Assembly: GCA_028288395.1 (NCBI GenBank)
Contig: JAQBNV010000293.1
Coordinates: 1 to 17,683, forward strand
DNA length: 17,683 nucleotides
Origin: Adhaeribacter sp.
GTDB lineage: Bacteria; Bacteroidota; Bacteroidia; Cytophagales; Hymenobacteraceae
Direction of reading: 5' to 3'
Shown: in pieces, positions 14,804 through 17,683 of the stretch
Layout of the letters: each line of letters starts with the position of its first letter
Numbering within the stretch: the first letter of the stretch is position 1
The notes under the pieces: generated by a model
The model's input: the letters and a program-made list of their open reading frames with translations, nothing else
Database searches by the model: none
Told to the model about the DNA's origin: nothing
Translations under genes and position numbers: made by a program

Positions 14804-15991
14804 ATGGCAGCATCAATGAACAGACGTAACTGGTTAAAGTCCAGTGCCTTATTAGCCGGCGGAATGACCGTTTTCGCGGGTTCAATGAACTCCCTTCTGG
14901 CCAGACCTGTCCGGACGGCTGGTAAGAGAATAATGGCCGAGAGCATGAACCTGGCCACCGACGAGAGCGTGCTTCTGGCCGCCCCCGGTCCGCTGAAAGC
15001 CCGGTTAAACGCCAACGAAAATCCATTTGGTCCTTCGGCCAAAGCAAAGAAAGCTGTAATGAATGCGTTGGAAACGAGCTACCAATACCCCAGCGTTTAT
15101 ACCCGCGAATTGGTAAATAAAATTGCCCAATACGAAGGCGTAAAGCCCGAAAATATATTGATGGGCGCCGGTTCTTCGCCGTTGCTGTTGGCCTCGGCCA
15201 TGTATTTCAGCGAAAAAAGCGGTTCTAATATTGTTTCCGGCGACCCTACTTACGCCAGTTTACCGCGGGGTGCTGCCGAATTTAATACCGCCTGGACCAA
15301 AGTGCCCCTCACCGCCGATTACAAGCTGGACCTGGATGCCATGGAGAAAAAAGTGGATAGCAGCACTTCCCTAATGTATATCTGCAACCCGAATAACCCC
15401 ACCGGAACGGTAGTTGATACGGCTAAACTAAAAGCGTTCTGCGAACGGGTTTCTAAAAAAGTACCGGTGTTTGTAGACGAAGCCTATATCGATTACCTGC
15501 CAGATCCGAAATCCGCCTCGGTAATGGATTGCATCAACAAAGGCCAGAACGTGATTGTAGCCCGCACTTTCTCTAAATTATACGGTTTTGCCGGGTTGCG
15601 GGTAGGTTATATTGTGGCGCAACCCGAACTGGTAAAAGCGCTAAGTAAATATACTGCCGGTGGCTTTAGCATTTCGGCTACATCGGTAATGGCAGCCCTG
15701 GCAGCCTACCAGGATCAGGAGTTTTTGCAGGATGCCCTCAAAAAAACAATGACTTCTAAAAAATTCCTGTACGATGTCCTCAAAAAAGAAGGCTACGAAT
15801 ATATTCCTTCGTCGAGCAACTTCGTGATGTTCCCGCTCAAAATGGATGGTGAAAAGTTTACCGCCGAACTGATGAAAAGAGGAGTAGGGGTTCGGAACTG
15901 GAAATTTAACAACAAAGAATGGTGCCGCATCAGCATCGGCCGCATGGACGAGATGCAGGCTTTTGCAAATGCTTTTCAGCAGCTTTCCTGA
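14804..15991 (+). CDS. Tat-exported HisC-like PLP aminotransferase
   Basis: A class I/II PLP aminotransferase of the histidinol-phosphate aminotransferase group, 395 residues. Visible marks: NANENPFGPS (69-78), typical of HisC-like enzymes, CNPNNPTGTV (194-203), VDEAYIDYLP (224-233), FSKLYGFAGLRVGY with Schiff-base Lys258 and Arg266, and CRISIGRM near the end with the carboxylate-binding Arg. Unlike cytosolic HisC it has a Tat leader, NRRNWLKSSALLAGG, and about 40 further residues before the fold, so it should be folded with PLP and exported. ATG at 14816 (MNRRNW) is an alternative start. It sits 55 bases after the flavin oxidase and before a terminator. No histidine biosynthesis genes are near, so a role in histidine synthesis is unlikely; aromatic or modified amino acids are possible substrates (inference). 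Confidence 0.9.
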   Translation: MAASMNRRNWLKSSALLAGGMTVFAGSMNSLLARPVRTAGKRIMAESMNLATDESVLLAAPGPLKARLNANENPFGPSAKAKKAVMNALETSYQYPSVYTRELVNKIAQYEGVKPENILMGAGSSPLLLASAMYFSEKSGSNIVSGDPTYASLPRGAAEFNTAWTKVPLTADYKLDLDAMEKKVDSSTSLMYICNPNNPTGTVVDTAKLKAFCERVSKKVPVFVDEAYIDYLPDPKSASVMDCINKGQNVIVARTFSKLYGFAGLRVGYIVAQPELVKALSKYTAGGFSISATSVMAALAAYQDQEFLQDALKKTMTSKKFLYDVLKKEGYEYIPSSSNFVMFPLKMDGEKFTAELMKRGVGVRNWKFNNKEWCRISIGRMDEMQAFANAFQQLS

Positions 15992-16009
15992 TTAATAATA
16001 TTGTTTTGG

Positions 16010-16056
16010 TCCGGAGCAGTATGACTTAACTGCTCCGGATATATTAATTTTTTTCA
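16010..16056 (+). terminator. Rho-independent terminator after the HisC-like gene
   Basis: An 11-bp perfect stem, TCCGGAGCAGT (16010-16020) and ACTGCTCCGGA (16029-16039), with an 8-base loop, followed by a T-rich run at 16048-16055. It lies 18 bases after the stop codon and closes the oxidase/aminotransferase unit. Confidence 0.82.
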
Positions 16057-16073
16057 ATTTAAATTTAATTATT

Positions 16074-17069
16074 ATGCGTAAGCGAATTTTATTATTGTTA
16101 CTGGCAGGCAGCCTTTACGTTTCTGAGGCCTATGCTGCCGACGATTTCCGGCCTCTAACCTTAACCGAATACCAGAAAGCGAAAAGCTTTTCGGTAAAAG
16201 ACCTGGACAACGACAGCTATGTAAAAATTGATAATGCCTACATCCTGGACCGGTACGAAGGCCGGAAACCCTATTTTATTACCGGCGACGATGGCCTGAA
16301 AAAACGGATGGATATTTATAAGCTAATAGCCAAATATGGGATGCAGGAGCTGGGTTTAATGATATTATATAAAAACTAAAAAGGAAAATTATACAAAGCG
16401 CTGCTGCCTAACTTTAAAACCGAAGGCAAAATCTGGGAGCAATATTTCGAGGATATTCACGCCATTGATAAAGAAGAAAAGAATTTTGTGCTAAAGCTTT
16501 CTTATGTGCTCTCAAAAGAACTTTCGTTTCAGGAATACAAGGCGTTGAGCCAGGGCAAAGATCTGAAAGCTGAATCGGCCACTTACGGCAACGATATTTG
16601 TTTTCCGGGCACACAATTGGTAGCCATGGCCAATGGCCGCCAGAAATTACTCAAAAATGTTAAGCCCGGCGACGAAGTTTTAACCATCGATCCCGAAACC
16701 AAAAGAACCACCAAGGTACAGGTAAAAGAATTAGTAGCGCACGAAGCTAAAAATTATGCCATTACCCGGTTGGTAGTGATTACCGCTACTGAAAAAGCCA
16801 GTAGCCTGGGCCAGGAAATTAAATTGGGAAGCAAAATTATAGAAGCTACGCCCAATCACCCCATGCTTACCCAAAACGGGAACCGCAAAATCGGGGAAAT
16901 AACCACCGGCGATGAAGTACTCTGTTTCGACAGCAAATCAGGGGCATTTTCGGTGTATAAAGTTTTACAGAAATCGGAATATGCTGGCGGCGTGCAAAAA
17001 GTTTACAACATTGAAGCCAACGGCGGTTCTACTTTTATGATGAATGATGTTATGGTAATGCAGAAGTAG
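16074..17069 (+). pseudogene. Secreted Hint-domain protein, cut by in-frame TAA
   Basis: One frame of 332 codons runs from ATG at 16074 to TAG at 17067, broken only by TAA at 16377-16379 (codon 102). The N-terminus is a Sec signal peptide (MRKRILLLLLAGSLYVSEAYA), then an unrecognised region of about 150 residues. The frame continues past the TAA as KGKLYKALLPNFKTEGKIW without further stops. Codons 176-331 form a Hint (hedgehog/intein) domain: Cys176 in DICFPGTQLVAM, NVKPGDEVLTID, the TxxH motif in EATPNHPMLT (Thr259, His262), GDEVLCFD, and VYNIEANGGSTFMMND at the end. The intein-type terminal His-Asn is absent, so only N-S acyl shift and N-side cleavage would be possible. The break needs one base change (for example GAA to TAA). 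A restart at GTG 16488 would lack the signal peptide. Confidence 0.75.
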
Positions 17070-17105
17070 TATATCTACAATTATCTTTTACTTAAATTTT
17101 AGATT

Positions 17106-17495
17106 ATGGTCAACAGCACGATAGGAGAGAGATTAAAGACTTTTCGTAAGTCGAAAAGGTTAATTGGGGAAGCATTTGGCGGGCTTTTAAACCTGGGGAA
17201 AGCAGGTGTGGCCCACATAGAAGCCGGTCGGCAGAATCTTTCGATTGAGCAACTGAAGCTATTAATACAATTATATCCGGAGCTAAATGTTTATTGGCTG
17301 GTTGCCGGTCAGGGTGAAATGTATATTAAAGACAACCGGAAAATGCCCGAAGAGATGCACTTGCCCTGGGAAAAGGTAAAAGAAGGCCAACCACCTTACG
17401 AAATACTACTAAAAGAATATCAGGAGTTGCGCAAAAAAGTAAGGAATTTCAACCTCGATTTTTCGCTGCATGATAAGCTTAACCTGAGATATTAA
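17106..17495 (+). CDS. Small XRE-family DNA-binding regulator
   Basis: A 129-residue protein with a helix-turn-helix domain at about residues 6-62: TIGERLKTFRKSKRL, then LLNLGKAGVAHIEAGRQNLS as the turn and recognition helix, and LNVYWLVAGQGEMY, the phrase common after the HTH of phage-repressor-like XRE proteins of Bacteroidota. The C-terminal part (about 85-115, EILLKEYQELRKKVRN) looks like a short coiled coil that could mediate dimerisation. There is no peptidase domain. It starts 36 bases after the broken Hint gene, which has no terminator, so both may share a transcript. Its target is unknown; a weak promoter-like TATCTTTT lies at 17082-17089. Confidence 0.8.
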   Translation: MVNSTIGERLKTFRKSKRLIGEAFGGLLNLGKAGVAHIEAGRQNLSIEQLKLLIQLYPELNVYWLVAGQGEMYIKDNRKMPEEMHLPWEKVKEGQPPYEILLKEYQELRKKVRNFNLDFSLHDKLNLRY

Positions 17496-17580
17496 TTCTT
17501 TATTTTTCCGGATTGATTGTTATAGGTTAATCCCTAAACTGGCCGCTATCCTTTAAACGGTACAGGTTATTTTTCACTTT

Positions 17581-17644
17581 AAAGTTGCTGGCTCCCAGGA
17601 AATCGAAAAACAGATTTCCTGGGAGCCAGCAACTTTTTATTTCG
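17581..17644. terminator. 24-bp perfect hairpin, likely terminator
   Basis: Bases 17581-17604 and 17613-17636 are perfect reverse complements, separated by the 8-base loop GAAAAACA. The right side continues into TTTATTT, and the left flank is T/A-rich (TTTTTCACTTT), so it may end transcription after the XRE gene. The stem is unusually long for a plain terminator and could instead be a repeated palindromic element. Confidence 0.7.
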
Positions 17645-17683
17645 AGGTGTGCTTTCCAAATTTATGTCCTGTAGTAAAATTTT

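Overview
The window looks like chromosomal DNA of a Bacteroidota bacterium, probably order Cytophagales and perhaps close to Adhaeribacter or Hymenobacter (this genus guess is inference). The reasons are a classic SusC/SusD pair, AT-rich 5' regions without Shine-Dalgarno sites, TlpA and rhodanese types typical of the phylum, and many exported enzymes with twin-arginine (Tat) leaders.

Left part (1-3640), minus strand: a redox and sulfur neighbourhood in visible decay. It holds the start of an exported, probably rhodanese-like protein (1-181), an intact rhodanese lipoprotein (233-715), a TlpA-type thioredoxin gene cut by one in-frame TGA (1080-1721), a non-coding stretch with a possible remnant of a YeeE/YedE sulfur transporter gene (about 2000-2324), a tandem GTGTATAC repeat (2378-2407), and the rhodanese end of an MBL-fold/rhodanese fusion gene that has lost its MBL half and carries two compensating frameshifts (2555-3175). 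About 3640-4126 is AT-rich and without genes.

Central part (4127-11853), plus strand: a likely operon of susC, susD, a small lipoprotein, a FAD oxidase of the D-amino-acid oxidase family, and a class V PLP enzyme resembling isopenicillin N epimerase, closed by a hairpin terminator. In the oxidase the usual C-terminal motifs precede the FAD-binding motif, so the gene looks circularly permuted.

Right-central part (12218-15991): an exported RidA-type imine deaminase (minus) diverges across an AT-rich spacer from a Tat-exported flavin L-amino-acid/monoamine oxidase and a Tat-exported HisC-like aminotransferase (plus), ended by a second hairpin. Together with the central operon this gives five enzymes of amine, imine and amino-acid chemistry, all with export signals, beside an outer-membrane TonB import pair. 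I infer an extracytoplasmic pathway: SusCD brings in a peptide or amino-acid-like compound, the flavin oxidases make imines, RidA hydrolyses them, and the two PLP enzymes epimerise, lyse or transaminate. The substrate is unknown. This is the best candidate for an undescribed system here.

Right end (16074-17683): a secreted protein with a C-terminal Hint domain, broken by one in-frame TAA; a small XRE-type regulator; and a 24-bp perfect inverted repeat that probably ends transcription. No tRNA, rRNA, CRISPR array or insertion sequence was recognised.
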